DNA of 64,000 bases from Arthrobacter sp. B3I9 (GTDB lineage Bacteria > Actinomycetota > Actinomycetes > Actinomycetales > Micrococcaceae): NCBI RefSeq assembly GCF_030816935.1, contig NZ_JAUSYO010000001.1:496001-560000 (forward strand), read 5' to 3'. Numbering within the stretch: the stretch's first letter is position 1; each line of letters starts with the position of its first letter. Below are positions 23,385-32,800 of this stretch, piece after piece. The translations under genes were made by a program, and so were the position numbers. Under the pieces are notes generated by a model that made no database searches, was not told where the DNA came from, and saw nothing but the letters and a program-made list of their open reading frames with translations.

Positions 23385-24205
23385 GCGGCAGGCGACGCCT
23401 GCTGGTTTGCGGGCGCCAGCGCGCCGGCGCAGTCGCTAAGAACCCGGGCCATGGCATCGTGCTCTGCCGGGGTTACCCACAGGGAGTAGCTGGACTTCAC
23501 GGAAACCTGGCGGGCGACGTACTCGCAGCGGAAGGACTTGTTGGGCGGAAGCCAGGTGGCGGCGTCGCCGTCGCTTTTCTGCTGGTTGGTGGGGCCGTCC
23601 ACCGCGAGGAGGTTCAGGGGATCGTTGGCAAAGGACACGCGCTGGTCCGGGGTGAGCTGTTGGGCACCCTTCTGCCAGGCGTCACTGAGCGCCACGACGT
23701 GGTCGATCTGCACGGCGGTGCTGGTGCTGTTGCCGCGCAGGAAGTTGATCAGGGTGCCGGTGTAGGGGTCATTCAGGATGCCCGATAGGACCACGCAGTC
23801 CCTCGTGCCGGGTTTGACGGCGAGAGCGGAGAGGTCGCGGTGGAGCATGTCATTGCGGGTGTCGCAGCCGTTGCCGTCCACATCGGTCCACGCCTGGCCG
23901 AACTGGTCCCGCGAGTACGCCGTCTTGGCAGCCCGGCCCTTGACCGGAAGTGTCGCGAGCACGTCCAGGGCCTTGCTTGCAGCGGCCGGCTGGAGGTGCG
24001 GGGCATCCGTCCGGGACGGGGTCGCGCGGGGTGCGGCTTCACCGGTAACCGAACTCGTGACGGTAGCCGACGGACTGGCTTCCACGCCTGCACACGCCGT
24101 CGTGGAAACAATCAGCACGGCGGCCAGGCCCCGGACGATCCAGTCGACGGCGCGTGGGCGGCGCCCAGTTCGCGCCTGCAGGCGACGGTACGGAACGCTG
24201 TTCAA
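23381..24205 (-). CDS. Secreted HNH (DUF1524/GmrSD-type) nuclease-like protein
   Basis: 274 residues from TTG 24205, with GGGGAGA just upstream. A signal-like segment WIVRGLAAVLIVSTTACAG could be a signal peptide or lipobox, though Thr at -3 is unusual for a lipoprotein. The mature part has GCDTRNDMLHRDL, a VQIDHVVALSDAWQKGA histidine metal-finger motif, and a NDPLNLLAVDGPTNQQKSDGDAATWLPP end, the pattern of secreted DUF1524 proteins in actinobacteria. Role probably DNA degradation outside the cell, unproven. Its stop shares the four bases CTAG with the stop of the convergent GH15 gene. Confidence 0.85.
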   Translation of the reverse strand: MNSVPYRRLQARTGRRPRAVDWIVRGLAAVLIVSTTACAGVEASPSATVTSSVTGEAAPRATPSRTDAPHLQPAAASKALDVLATLPVKGRAAKTAYSRDQFGQAWTDVDGNGCDTRNDMLHRDLSALAVKPGTRDCVVLSGILNDPYTGTLINFLRGNSTSTAVQIDHVVALSDAWQKGAQQLTPDQRVSFANDPLNLLAVDGPTNQQKSDGDAATWLPPNKSFRCEYVARQVSVKSSYSLWVTPAEHDAMARVLSDCAGALAPANQQASPAA

Positions 24206-24317
24206 CTGTCTCCCCGGTCCAAGTGTGTGTGGGCCGGCTCAGCCCGCATCCAAGCCTAGCGGTGCGGGCCGGACCGGGGGCCCGACCACGCCGGTGGTCC
24301 CGGTCGGGAGGATTCGA

Positions 24318-25450
24318 TCAGCGCACACCGGGCCTGGAGGCCGAGAAAATCGCGGGCGCACCGCCTTCGCCAGTCGCGAGATCGGCGAGGATGCGTCCCA
24401 CCACCGGAGTGAACTTGAACCCGTGGCCGGAGAAGCCCGCGCCGATGACGATGGGTCCGATGCGATCCAACACGAAATCCTCATCGACCGTGGACGTGTA
24501 CGTGCAGCTGATGTCGGTGAGGGAGTCCGGGTCGACGCCCGGCAGCCAACGGCGGGCGTAGTCCTGCAGGGCCGCCCGCTGCCGGGGCTCCGGCGAGAAG
24601 GATCTCCGGTCCGGGTCCACCATCGGCCCCACACCGTGCCAGCCCGCCTTGATCCCCTCCCCGGGCGTTGGCATCCCGTAAACCGGCGAGTACCAATGCG
24701 CGTACTCTTCCCCCTGCCCGGGAAAATGGTTGAATCCGGGCCAGACGGCGCCTTCGTCGGTGACAGCGAAATGGGCGGGCTGCTCCTGCGTGACGGTCAG
24801 CCGGGGCAGTCCCGCCACCCCGGCGAGCAGCTTGGTGGTCCACCCGCCCGCGGTGACTATGGCCTGCCGCGCGGCCATGGAATAGGTGCTGCCGTCCTCC
24901 TCCACCGTGAGGCGGACGCCGTCGTCGCGGATTGCCAGTTCCAGGACCTTCGCCCGGTGGTGTATGTCCGCTCCGTTTGAGACGGCGAGGCGCGCTGCAT
25001 CACCGGCAGGGCGATGTCCGGGTTCAGCTGGCCGCCGTCGGGCATGTGCAGAACCCGCTGGTTGAAGCGGATGCCGCGCCAGCGTTCTGCTGCCTCCGAC
25101 GCGGGGAGGAATTCAGCCCGGAGCCCCACCGCCAGCAGCGCGTTTTGAACGTCGCCGAGCCGGGGATCGGTGCCGTGGTTCACGACGCCGGTGCGCGCCA
25201 GGAGCTGCTCCCCGCCGTCGGTTTCGAGCTCGCTCCAGAGCGACGCGCTCTCCGCCAGCATGGCCACATAGTGGGGGTTGGCGTAGGCCAGGTTGAAGTT
25301 CCGGGTGGCGCCATGCGATGCACCGTTGCGGTGTCCTGGTCCAAACTGTTCGAGCAGGGTCACGTCGCGGCCGCGCCGGGACAGAGCCCAGGCGGCGGCG
25401 GAACCCATTGCCCCGCCACCGATGACAACAGTGTCCGTATTTGTTCTCAA
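24318..25450 (-). pseudogene. Sarcosine oxidase / N-methyltryptophan oxidase-type FAD protein, frameshifted
   Basis: The N-terminal frame starts at TTG 25450 (GGAGG before it) with the FAD-binding VVIGGGAMGSAAAWALSRRG and runs to about NPDIALPVMQR. The C-terminal half (AGGWTTKLLAGVAGLPRLTVTQE ... IGAGFSGHGFKFTPVVGRILADLA) is in another frame ending at 24318. The break lies near 24980-24995, where one base appears to be missing (CAGCGCGCCTCG read as CAG CGC GGC CTC restores RGLAVSNGADIHH). Intact it would be about 377 residues, normal for MSOX/SolA enzymes that oxidise N-methyl amino acids with covalent FAD. Pseudogene or sequencing error. Confidence 0.8.
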
Positions 25451-25521
25451 TTGTCCTCCAATGGTTCCGGGTGAGGCGTACGGAAGGGGAGCTGGCGGGA
25501 TCAGGCGGCAGGTCGGACGTC

Positions 25522-26448
25522 TCAGGCCAGAAGCAGGGCCACGCCGATCATGGCAGGTACGGCTACGACCGTCGTGATCAGTACCGTGTCCTTCGCGACG
25601 GTGATTCCCGTCCGGTACCGGCTCGCGGCGACAAATACATTCTGAGCCGTGGGCAAGGCGGACGTGACAACAGCGGCGAAGAGGGCCTGGCTGTCCAGGC
25701 CAAGGGCGAAGCGGGCGAACAGGTACGCCAGAAGGGGATGCACGATGAGCTTGAAGCCACTGGCCAAAAGGGCGTCCAAGCGCCGGCCGCCATCGGCCTG
25801 CAGCGGCCGGGAGCCGTTGAGGCTCATGCCGAAGGCGATCAACATGGCCGGTATGGCGGCGCCGCCGATCAGGTGGATCGGCTCCATCACGATCGCCGGG
25901 ACCTGCAAACCCGTCCCGGCCACAAGCAAGCCCAGTCCGGTACCCACGATCATGGGATTCCGGAGGATCATCAGCACGAACCCGACAGGCGTGGTCCGGT
26001 GGGCGCTGGTGGTGGCGTCAAGGGCCATGAGGAAGAGCGGGGTGAAGAACGCCAGCTGGAAAATAAGCAGGGGCGCCACATAGCTGGCACTGCCGAGGAC
26101 GTATACCGCGATAGGAATACCCAAGTTCGCGGAGTTGGCCAGCGACGCACTCATAGAGGAGATCAGCGACTCCGGCAGCGTCCGCTTGAGCAGGAACCGC
26201 ACGATCCCGAAATAGAGGGCTGCAGTGGCGACTCCGCCGACCGTCGCCACCAGCAGCGGCGCCGCAAAGACGTCATTGAGCTTCGCTTTGCTGAGCGTTT
26301 CGAACAGCAGGGCGGGGCTGGCGACGAAGAAGGTCAGTGCGCTGAGAACCGAGCGGGCGTTCTCGCCCAGGATTCCCCGCCGGCCAACGAACATCCCCAC
26401 CAGGATGATGAACCAGACCACAAAAAAGCCTGCGAGCACCCCTAGCAC
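25522..26448 (-). CDS. AEC family transporter
   Basis: 308 residues from GTG 26448 (VLGVLAGFFVVWFIILVGMFVGRRG); a frame extending upstream to 26502 adds 18 residues unlike the family. About ten hydrophobic segments, in the 5+5 arrangement of auxin efflux carrier-like permeases. Landmarks are SASLANSANLGIPIAVYVLG, FVLMILRNPMIVGTGLGLL and ALPTAQNVFVAASRY. Likely a proton-linked exporter or importer of small organic or amino acids; substrate unknown. It follows the solA-like gene in the same orientation but its stop is 72 bases beyond that gene's start, so co-transcription is uncertain. Confidence 0.85.
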   Translation of the reverse strand: MLGVLAGFFVVWFIILVGMFVGRRGILGENARSVLSALTFFVASPALLFETLSKAKLNDVFAAPLLVATVGGVATAALYFGIVRFLLKRTLPESLISSMSASLANSANLGIPIAVYVLGSASYVAPLLIFQLAFFTPLFLMALDATTSAHRTTPVGFVLMILRNPMIVGTGLGLLVAGTGLQVPAIVMEPIHLIGGAAIPAMLIAFGMSLNGSRPLQADGGRRLDALLASGFKLIVHPLLAYLFARFALGLDSQALFAAVVTSALPTAQNVFVAASRYRTGITVAKDTVLITTVVAVPAMIGVALLLA

Positions 26449-26574
26449 GCGGCAGCCCGGCGCGTCAGGGGAAGGGATCGGGTGGGGGTCACCTTCCCAC
26501 AATAATCAGCTTTATTTGCTCCGCCCGCCTGTTACGCCATAAACGCCCCCGCGTCGGGGAGGCAATAGCCGCCG

Positions 26575-27006
26575 TCAGATCGCGCTGGCGTTGTTCAGCG
26601 CGTGCGGCGGCCGCATCAGCCCCGGCGTGTAGCCGTCCTCCGCGGGGTCATCGCCGATCTCCACGATCTTATTGTCCTTGTCCACATGGACCACGCGGGG
26701 CGTGTACGCCCTGGCCTCGTCCGTGGTCATCTGGGCGTAGGTAATGAGAATGACGACGTCGTTCTCGTGCATGAGGTGCGCGGCCGCACCGTTGATGCCG
26801 ATGACGCCGGAGCCGCGCTCGCCGGCGATCGTGTAGGTCTCCAGCCGTGCGCCGTTTGTAACATCTACGATCGCCACCAGCTCACCGGGAAGGATGTCGG
26901 CGGCCTCGAGCAGGTCCAGGTCCACGGTGACGGAACCGACGTAGTGGAGGTCCGCATGCGTGACCGTGGCGCGGTGGATCTTGGACTTGAAAATTGTTCG
27001 ATTCAT
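26575..27006 (-). CDS. panD: Aspartate 1-decarboxylase
   Basis: 143 residues, the usual size. Converts L-aspartate to beta-alanine for pantothenate and CoA. The proenzyme self-cleavage site G24-S25 is in HYVGSVTVD, which yields the pyruvoyl cofactor on Ser25. INGAAAHL and VILITYAQM follow as in the family. The C-terminal ~25 residues ([25 protein letters not shown]) form the long disordered tail seen in actinobacterial PanD, where it is linked to enzyme turnover in mycobacteria. TAGACT 10 bases before ATG suggests a short or no 5' UTR. Confidence 0.95.
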   Translation of the reverse strand: MNRTIFKSKIHRATVTHADLHYVGSVTVDLDLLEAADILPGELVAIVDVTNGARLETYTIAGERGSGVIGINGAAAHLMHENDVVILITYAQMTTDEARAYTPRVVHVDKDNKIVEIGDDPAEDGYTPGLMRPPHALNNASAI

Positions 27007-27066
27007 GACATCTCAAGTCTAGCGTCGCGGTGTTCCACTGGCTGTGAGCCAGGGAACACCGGCGGC

Positions 27067-27993
27067 TCAGCCCGGCGGGGACGCGGTTGCGGGAGAGATG
27101 GACGCAGCCGTCTCGGCCAGGATCTCCCGCGTCGCCAGAATGGCGGGCCGCTTGGCGCCCGAGCGGCGGGCGGAGGTAAAGACCGTGCGGTGCGGGTCGC
27201 CGGGCAGTCTGATCAGTTGCGCTGTGGTTCCCCGCCCTGTCCAGACAAGGTCCGGCATCAGGGCAACAGCGTTGCCTGATTCGATCAGCCGGATCTGCGC
27301 TTGGAGGTCCGCCGTTTCGAAGCGGACATCGGGTTCGAAACCCGCGCTCCGGCACGCCTGTTCGGCCCAATGCCGCGATGCCGCCCCGCGGGGCTCCATG
27401 ACCCAGGCCAGCTCCGCAGTGTCGGCGAGGGAGTTGACGGCCGGGCGGCTGGGCGACGACGGCGGAGCGGCGAGCCTGATCGCATCCTCCGTCAGCCGGA
27501 TACGGTCCAGTTCGGCGTAGCGGGGGGCGGCATGGCCCGGGTACTGCTCGGCGATGACCAGGTCGAAGTCCCGGGCCCACGTCTCGTGGAGGGCCGTTTC
27601 GGGTTCGCGTTGCGTCATTTCGATCCGGACCTCGGGGTAGCTGGTCAGCATCCGGGTCAGCGCATCGGGCATGAGGGCCAAGGCCGCGGACTGGAAGACG
27701 GCGATCCGCACCGTCCCGGTGACTGTGGTGAGGGAGGCCGCCAAATCAGCCTCCGCCTGTTCCAGGGTCTCCAGCAGCTGGGCCGTGTGCGCCACGAGCA
27801 CTTCTGCCTGGGGTGTCAGCTGGACGCGGCGCCCAGTCTTGCGCAGGAGCACCACACCGGCCTCTTTCTCCAGCAGCGCCAGCTGTTGCGAGACCGACGA
27901 CGGACTGTACTGGAGCGCCTCGGCGACCTCGGCCAGCGTGCCGCGGATTTTCAGCTCGCGCAGGAGCCGCAAACGCCGGACGTCGAGCATCAT
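27067..27993 (-). CDS. LysR-type transcriptional regulator
   Basis: 308 residues. N-terminal winged helix (RRLRLLRELKIRGTLAEVAEALQYSPSSVSQQLALLEKEAG, in order) then a periplasmic-binding-protein-like effector domain with TGTVRIAVFQSAALALMPDALTRM. Start ATG 27993 has AAAGGACC upstream and a second ATG follows directly. Transcribed divergently from the amino-acid permease across an AT-rich operator region, so it most likely controls the permease and, given the shared promoter box, putA. Effector not known; proline or its product is the natural guess. Confidence 0.85.
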   Translation of the reverse strand: MMLDVRRLRLLRELKIRGTLAEVAEALQYSPSSVSQQLALLEKEAGVVLLRKTGRRVQLTPQAEVLVAHTAQLLETLEQAEADLAASLTTVTGTVRIAVFQSAALALMPDALTRMLTSYPEVRIEMTQREPETALHETWARDFDLVIAEQYPGHAAPRYAELDRIRLTEDAIRLAAPPSSPSRPAVNSLADTAELAWVMEPRGAASRHWAEQACRSAGFEPDVRFETADLQAQIRLIESGNAVALMPDLVWTGRGTTAQLIRLPGDPHRTVFTSARRSGAKRPAILATREILAETAASISPATASPPG

Positions 27994-28003
27994 GGTCCTT
28001 TGC

Positions 28004-28034
28004 GAATTCTAATGATTATTGATTAGGAGAATTC
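28004..28034. promoter_or_regulatory. Probable LysR operator
   Basis: Between the LysR and permease genes, CTAAT (28009-28013) and ATTAG (28022-28026) form an inverted repeat with 8 bases between, inside outer GAATTC arms (28004-28009 and 28029-28034). This AT-rich dyad stands out in GC-rich DNA and resembles LysR T-N11-A-type sites. It lies just upstream of the permease promoter box. Confidence 0.55.
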
Positions 28035-28035
28035 A

Positions 28036-28066
28036 CTTTATCTAATGCAATTGGGCTTGCATACTG
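28036..28066 (+). promoter_or_regulatory. Promoter box of the amino-acid permease (shared with putA)
   Basis: Starts CTTTATCTAATG and ends GGCTTGCATACTG, with CATACT as -10 and a poor -35 (TTTATC) 17 bases away, as expected of an activator-dependent promoter. It matches 29774-29804 at 25 of 31 positions. Confidence 0.6.
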
Positions 28067-28130
28067 TTGTCTTGGGTAAGCCCCGTCACAGCGTGGATTG
28101 ATGGGCAACAGAGCTGAGCAGGAGACCCAG

Positions 28131-29594
28131 ATGAGTACAGAAAATATGGCCAAGTCAATCATGCGGAAGAAGCCCATTGATGACATCGAGGTCGAAAACA
28201 AACACAGCGGGCTGTTCAAGAGTCTCGGCCTCTGGCAGCTGACAGCAATCGGCGTCGGTGGCATCATCGGCGTCGGCATTTTCTCCCTCGCGGGCCTCGT
28301 GGCCCACGGCAGCGCGACGGAACCCGGCGTAGGTCCCGCGGTGCTGTTTTCCTTCCTGGTTGCGGGACTCGCGTCCGCGGCAGCGGCCTTGTCCTATGCG
28401 GAATTCGCCGGAATGATCCCACGGGCTGGGTCCGCCTACACCTATGGCTATGTGGCGCTGGGCGAAGTGATCGGCTGGTTCATCGGCTGGGACCTGCTGC
28501 TGGAATACATCGCCATCGTCGCCGTGGTGGCGATCGGCATCTCCGGCTACTTTGATGCGTTCCTCTCGGGCATCGGCATACACATGCCCACCTGGATGAC
28601 CGCGACGGCGGACGAGGGCACCGGCGGCGTCGTGAACATCCCCGCTATCGTCGTCTGCCTTCTCGTCACCTGGATCCTCTCGCGCGGTACCAAGACTTTC
28701 GGACGCTTCGAGCTGGTTGCGGTGGCCATCAAAGTCGTCCTGATCCTGTTCATCATCGGCCTGGGTGTCTTCTACATCAACGCGGACAACTACAACCCGT
28801 TCATGCCCAGCGGCATAGGCCCGGTTTTCGCGGGTGCCGCGACGGTGTTCTTCGCCGTGTTCGGTTACGACGCCATGAGCACCGCGGCCGAGGAGGCGAC
28901 GGACGGCAAAAAGCACATGCCCAAGGCCATCCTCCTCTCCCTGCTCATCGCCATGCTCCTGTATGTTGCCGCCACCCTGGTGCTTACGGGAATGCAGAAC
29001 TTCCGGGACATCGACCCGAAGGCCGGTTTCGCGTCAGCCTTCACGGGCGTGGGGCTGCCCGTCATCGCCACGATCATCTCCGTGTTCGCGGTACTCTCCA
29101 TCCTCACCGTGATGCTGACCTTCCTCCTCGGCGTAACCCGCGTCTGGTTCTCCATGAGCCGCGACGGCCTGCTTCCCGGCTGGTTTTCCAAGACCGACCG
29201 CCACGGCACGCCGCAGCGGGTCACCTGGATCGCCGGCGTCGCTTCCGCCCTGCTGGCCGGTGTGTTCCCGATCAAGGCCGTTGCGGACCTGACCAACATC
29301 GGCATCCTGGCCGCCTTCGTGGTGGTCTGTGTGTCCGTCATCGTTTTCCGCTACAGGAAGCCCGATGCCCCGCGGACCTTCCGCCTGCCGCTGATGCCGC
29401 TGGTGCCCGCATTCGGCGTCGTGTCCTCGGGGTTCCTGATGCTGCAGCTGCACTGGGAGACCTGGCTGCGGTTCATCGTGTGGCTCGTGATCGGACTGGT
29501 GATCTACTTCGGCTACGGCCGGAGGCACTCGCTGATGAACCCCGACAGTCCCCGGCACGCAGAAGCTGTGGAGATGCACCGCAGCGTCGGCTAG
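28131..29594 (+). CDS. APC family amino acid permease
   Basis: 487 residues from ATG 28131, chosen because AGGAGA stands 6 bases upstream; an earlier start at 28098 has none. The N-terminal cytoplasmic segment is followed by GIGGIIGVGIFSL-like helix 1 (here GVGGIIGVGIFSLAGL), the substrate-binding region of APC permeases, and GYDAMSTAAEEATDGKKHMPKAI, the conserved loop of the cationic/neutral amino-acid group. About 12 membrane helices. Its place between a LysR regulator and putA, with a promoter box shared with putA, points to proline uptake, although by sequence alone the substrate is open. Confidence 0.85.
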   Translation: MSTENMAKSIMRKKPIDDIEVENKHSGLFKSLGLWQLTAIGVGGIIGVGIFSLAGLVAHGSATEPGVGPAVLFSFLVAGLASAAAALSYAEFAGMIPRAGSAYTYGYVALGEVIGWFIGWDLLLEYIAIVAVVAIGISGYFDAFLSGIGIHMPTWMTATADEGTGGVVNIPAIVVCLLVTWILSRGTKTFGRFELVAVAIKVVLILFIIGLGVFYINADNYNPFMPSGIGPVFAGAATVFFAVFGYDAMSTAAEEATDGKKHMPKAILLSLLIAMLLYVAATLVLTGMQNFRDIDPKAGFASAFTGVGLPVIATIISVFAVLSILTVMLTFLLGVTRVWFSMSRDGLLPGWFSKTDRHGTPQRVTWIAGVASALLAGVFPIKAVADLTNIGILAAFVVVCVSVIVFRYRKPDAPRTFRLPLMPLVPAFGVVSSGFLMLQLHWETWLRFIVWLVIGLVIYFGYGRRHSLMNPDSPRHAEAVEMHRSVG

Positions 29595-29630
29595 TAAGCG
29601 ACGTTCCCTCGGATCCGGCCCGAAGACCAC

Positions 29631-29662
29631 AAACCCTCTCTCACTCGTTGAGGGAGGGTTTG
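29631..29662 (+). terminator. Terminator after permease gene
   Basis: AAACCCTCTCTCA pairs with TGAGGGAGGGTTT (one G-U pair), loop CTCGT, then TGTC. Confidence 0.8.
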
Positions 29663-29677
29663 TCGGTGTGCCGCCAA

Positions 29678-29723
29678 AGGTGAGGGAGCGTTGGGCCGGG
29701 AGGATCCGGAGGTGAGGGAGCGT
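29678..29723 (+). repeat. Two 14 bp direct repeats AGGTGAGGGAGCGT
   Basis: Exact copies at 29678-29691 and 29710-29723. Both share TGAGGGAG with the 3' arm of the preceding terminator, so the unit occurs three times in 75 bases. Rest of the 253-base gap: putA promoter. Confidence 0.6.
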
Positions 29724-29773
29724 GTGCGGAGAAAGCTTCAACTTTTCTAACCTGTATTCCTCAGAAAACATCG

Positions 29774-29804
29774 CTTTATCTTATGAAAATCCGGTTGCAT
29801 ACTG
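29774..29804 (+). promoter_or_regulatory. putA promoter box
   Basis: Starts CTTTATCTTATG and ends GGTTGCATACTG; 25 of 31 bases equal the permease box and the spacing is the same. Just upstream TTTTCT (29743-29748) and AGAAAA (29763-29768) form an inverted repeat that could be the regulator site. Confidence 0.6.
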
Positions 29805-29847
29805 ATTCTTAGAACGGTCCCTTTTCGAGAAAGAACGAGACGCAGCC

Positions 29848-32800
29848 ATGACCAACATCTCCACGGAGCCCCGCGCCAACACCGGCAGCGCGGCCGGGGC
29901 CGCCGCCGTTTCAGAAGGCTCCCCCGTCCTGGAGGCCGCCGGCCTCGCGGAAGGCGCCATCGCGCTGGTCCGCCACTGGCTCACCGAAGCCGCCCGGGTC
30001 CCCGTCGACGCCTCGGCCCAGCAGCTCGCCGGGGTCCTGAAGGACCCCAATGGCCTCGACTTCACCGTCGGGTTCGTCGACGGCGTCGTCCGCCCCGAAG
30101 ACCTGCAGGTCGCCGCCCGCAACCTCGCAGCGCTGGCCCCCAAGGTCCCGGCCTTCCTGCCCTGGTACATGCGCAGCGCCGTCCGCCTCGGCGGCACCAT
30201 GGCTCCGGTCCTGCCGCAGGTGGTCATCCCGGTGGCCCGCCGCGTGCTCCGGGAAATGGTCGGCCACCTCATTGTCGACGCCACCGACGCCAAGCTGGGC
30301 CCGGCGATTGCCAAGATCCGCAAGGACGGCATCAAGCTGAACGTCAACCTCCTTGGCGAGGCCGTGCTCGGTGAGCACGAAGCCTCCCGCAGGCTCGAGG
30401 GCACGCACACCCTGCTGTCCCGGCCCGATGTCGACTACGTCTCGATCAAGGTCTCCTCCACCGTGGCCCCGCACTCCGCCTGGGCTTTCGACGAAGCGGT
30501 CGAGCATGTCGTCCAGAAGCTCACCCCGCTCTTCACCCGTGCCGCTTCCTTCGCCGGCGGCGGGCAGAATGCCAAGTTCATCAACCTGGACATGGAGGAA
30601 TACAAGGACCTGGACATGACCATCGCGGTCTTCACCCGGATCCTGGACAAGCCCGAGTTCAAGGACCTCGAGGCCGGCATCGTGCTGCAGGCTTACCTCC
30701 CGGATGCCCTTGCCGCCATGATCCGGCTGCAGGAGTGGGCCGCGGCCCGACGTGCCAGCGGTGGCGCGGCCATCAAGGTCCGTGTCGTCAAAGGCGCCAA
30801 CCTGCCGATGGAGCAGGTCGAGTCTTCGCTGCACGATTGGCCGCTCGCCACGTGGGGCACCAAGCAGGATTCGGACACCAACTACAAGCGCGTCATCAAC
30901 TACTCGCTGCACCCGGACCGGATCAAGAACATCCGCATCGGCGTCGCAGGCCACAACCTCTTCGACATCGCGTTCGCCTGGCTGCTGGCGAAACAGCGCG
31001 GCGTGGAATCGGGCATCGAATTCGAGATGCTGCTCGGTATGGCCCAAGGCCAGGCCGAAGCAGTCAAGAAGGACGTGGGCTCCCTCCTGCTCTACACGCC
31101 TGTGGTTCATCCCGCCGAGTTCGACGTCGCGATCGCATACCTGATCCGCCGGCTCGAAGAGGGCGCCAGCCAGGACAACTTCATGTCGGCGGTCTTCGAA
31201 CTGGGCGGAAATTCCGCAGAAAGCAGCGCGCTCTTCGAGCGCGAAAAGCAGCGCTTCCTCGCCTCCCTCGCCCAGCTCGACGACGCGGTCCCGCCGCCCA
31301 ACCGCCAGCAGGACCGCAGCCTCCCGGCCGCGCCGATGCCGCAGGACTCCTTCGAGAACACCCCGGACACGGACCCCTCGCTTCCGGCGAACCGCAACTG
31401 GGGGCGGGCAATCCTGGAGCGCGTCCCGACTTCCATCCTCGGCAACGCCGCCGTGGATGCTGCCACCATCGACGACGAGCAGACCCTCAACACGGTGATC
31501 GAGACCGCCGTCGAGAAGGGCAAGGCGTGGGGTGCCTTGTCCGGCGCCGACCGCGCCGCGGTCCTGCACCGCGCCGGCGAGGTGCTTGAATCGCGCCGTG
31601 CGGAGCTGCTCGAGGTCATGGCCAGCGAGACCGGCAAGACCATCGACCAGGGCGACCCCGAAGTCAGCGAAGCTGTTGACTTCGCGCACTACTATGCCGA
31701 ATCCGCCCGCAAGCTCGACGACGTCGACGGCGCAACGTTTGTCCCCGCGAAGCTGACCGTGGTGACCCCGCCGTGGAACTTCCCGGTCGCCATCCCGGCC
31801 GGCTCCACGCTCGCGGCCCTCGCCGCCGGTTCCGCCGTCGTGATCAAGCCGGCCAAGCAGGCCCGCCGCAGCGGCGCCGTCATGATCGAGGCCCTCTGGG
31901 AGGCCGGGGTGCCGCGCGATGTGCTCACCATGGTCCAGCTGGGTGAGCGGGAGCTCGGCCGGCAGCTGATCTCGCACCCCGCAGTGGACCGCGTCATCCT
32001 GACCGGCGGCTACGAGACGGCCGAGCTGTTCCGGTCCTTCCGCAAGGATCTCCCCCTGCTGGCCGAAACCAGCGGCAAGAACGCCATCCTCGTCACGCCC
32101 AGTGCCGACTTGGACCTCGCCGCCAAGGACGTGGCGTACTCGGCCTTCGGCCATGCCGGGCAGAAGTGCTCCGCGGCATCCCTTGTGATCCTCGTTGGAT
32201 CGGTGGGCAAGTCGAAGCGTTTCCACAACCAGCTCATCGACGCCGTCTCGTCGATGAAGGTCGGCTACCCCGAGGATCCGACGAGCCAGATGGGCCCGAT
32301 CATCGAACCCGCCGGGGGCAAGCTCCTCGACGCCCTGACCACCCTGGGCGAAGGCGAGAGCTGGGCCATCGAGCCGAAGAAGCTGGATGAATCCGGCAGG
32401 CTGTGGAGCCCCGGCGTCCGCTCCGGAGTCCGGCGTGGATCCTACTTCCACCTGACCGAATTCTTCGGTCCCGTGCTCGGCGTCATGACCGCCGACACCC
32501 TGGAAGAAGCGATCGCCATCCAGAACCAGATCGACTACGGGCTCACGTCCGGCCTGCACTCCCTCGACGCGGAGGAGCTGGGTGTCTGGCTGGACACCAT
32601 CCAGGCCGGCAACCTCTACGTCAACCGCGGCATCACCGGTGCCATCGTGCAGCGCCAGCCCTTCGGCGGCTGGAAGAAATCCGCCGTCGGCGCCGGAACC
32701 AAGGCCGGCGGCCCGAACTACCTCGTCGGCCTCGGCGACTGGACCAGCAAGGCCAGCACTGCCGCCGCCACTCCGGACTCCGCTCCCACCCCGTCGGGAG

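Noticed and set aside
24269..24308. GC-rich hairpin after the sarcosine oxidase-type gene
   Set aside because: Only 7 bp (CCCGACC/GGTCGGG) without T-run, in a very GC-rich stretch; not distinguishable from chance.
29911..32559. An 882-codon open frame antisense to putA
   Set aside because: A GC-bias shadow of a highly biased gene; its product is His/Asp/Gly-rich with no domain, while the plus strand is clearly PutA. The same holds for long antisense frames at 11568-12839, 21930-23333 and 56973-58253.
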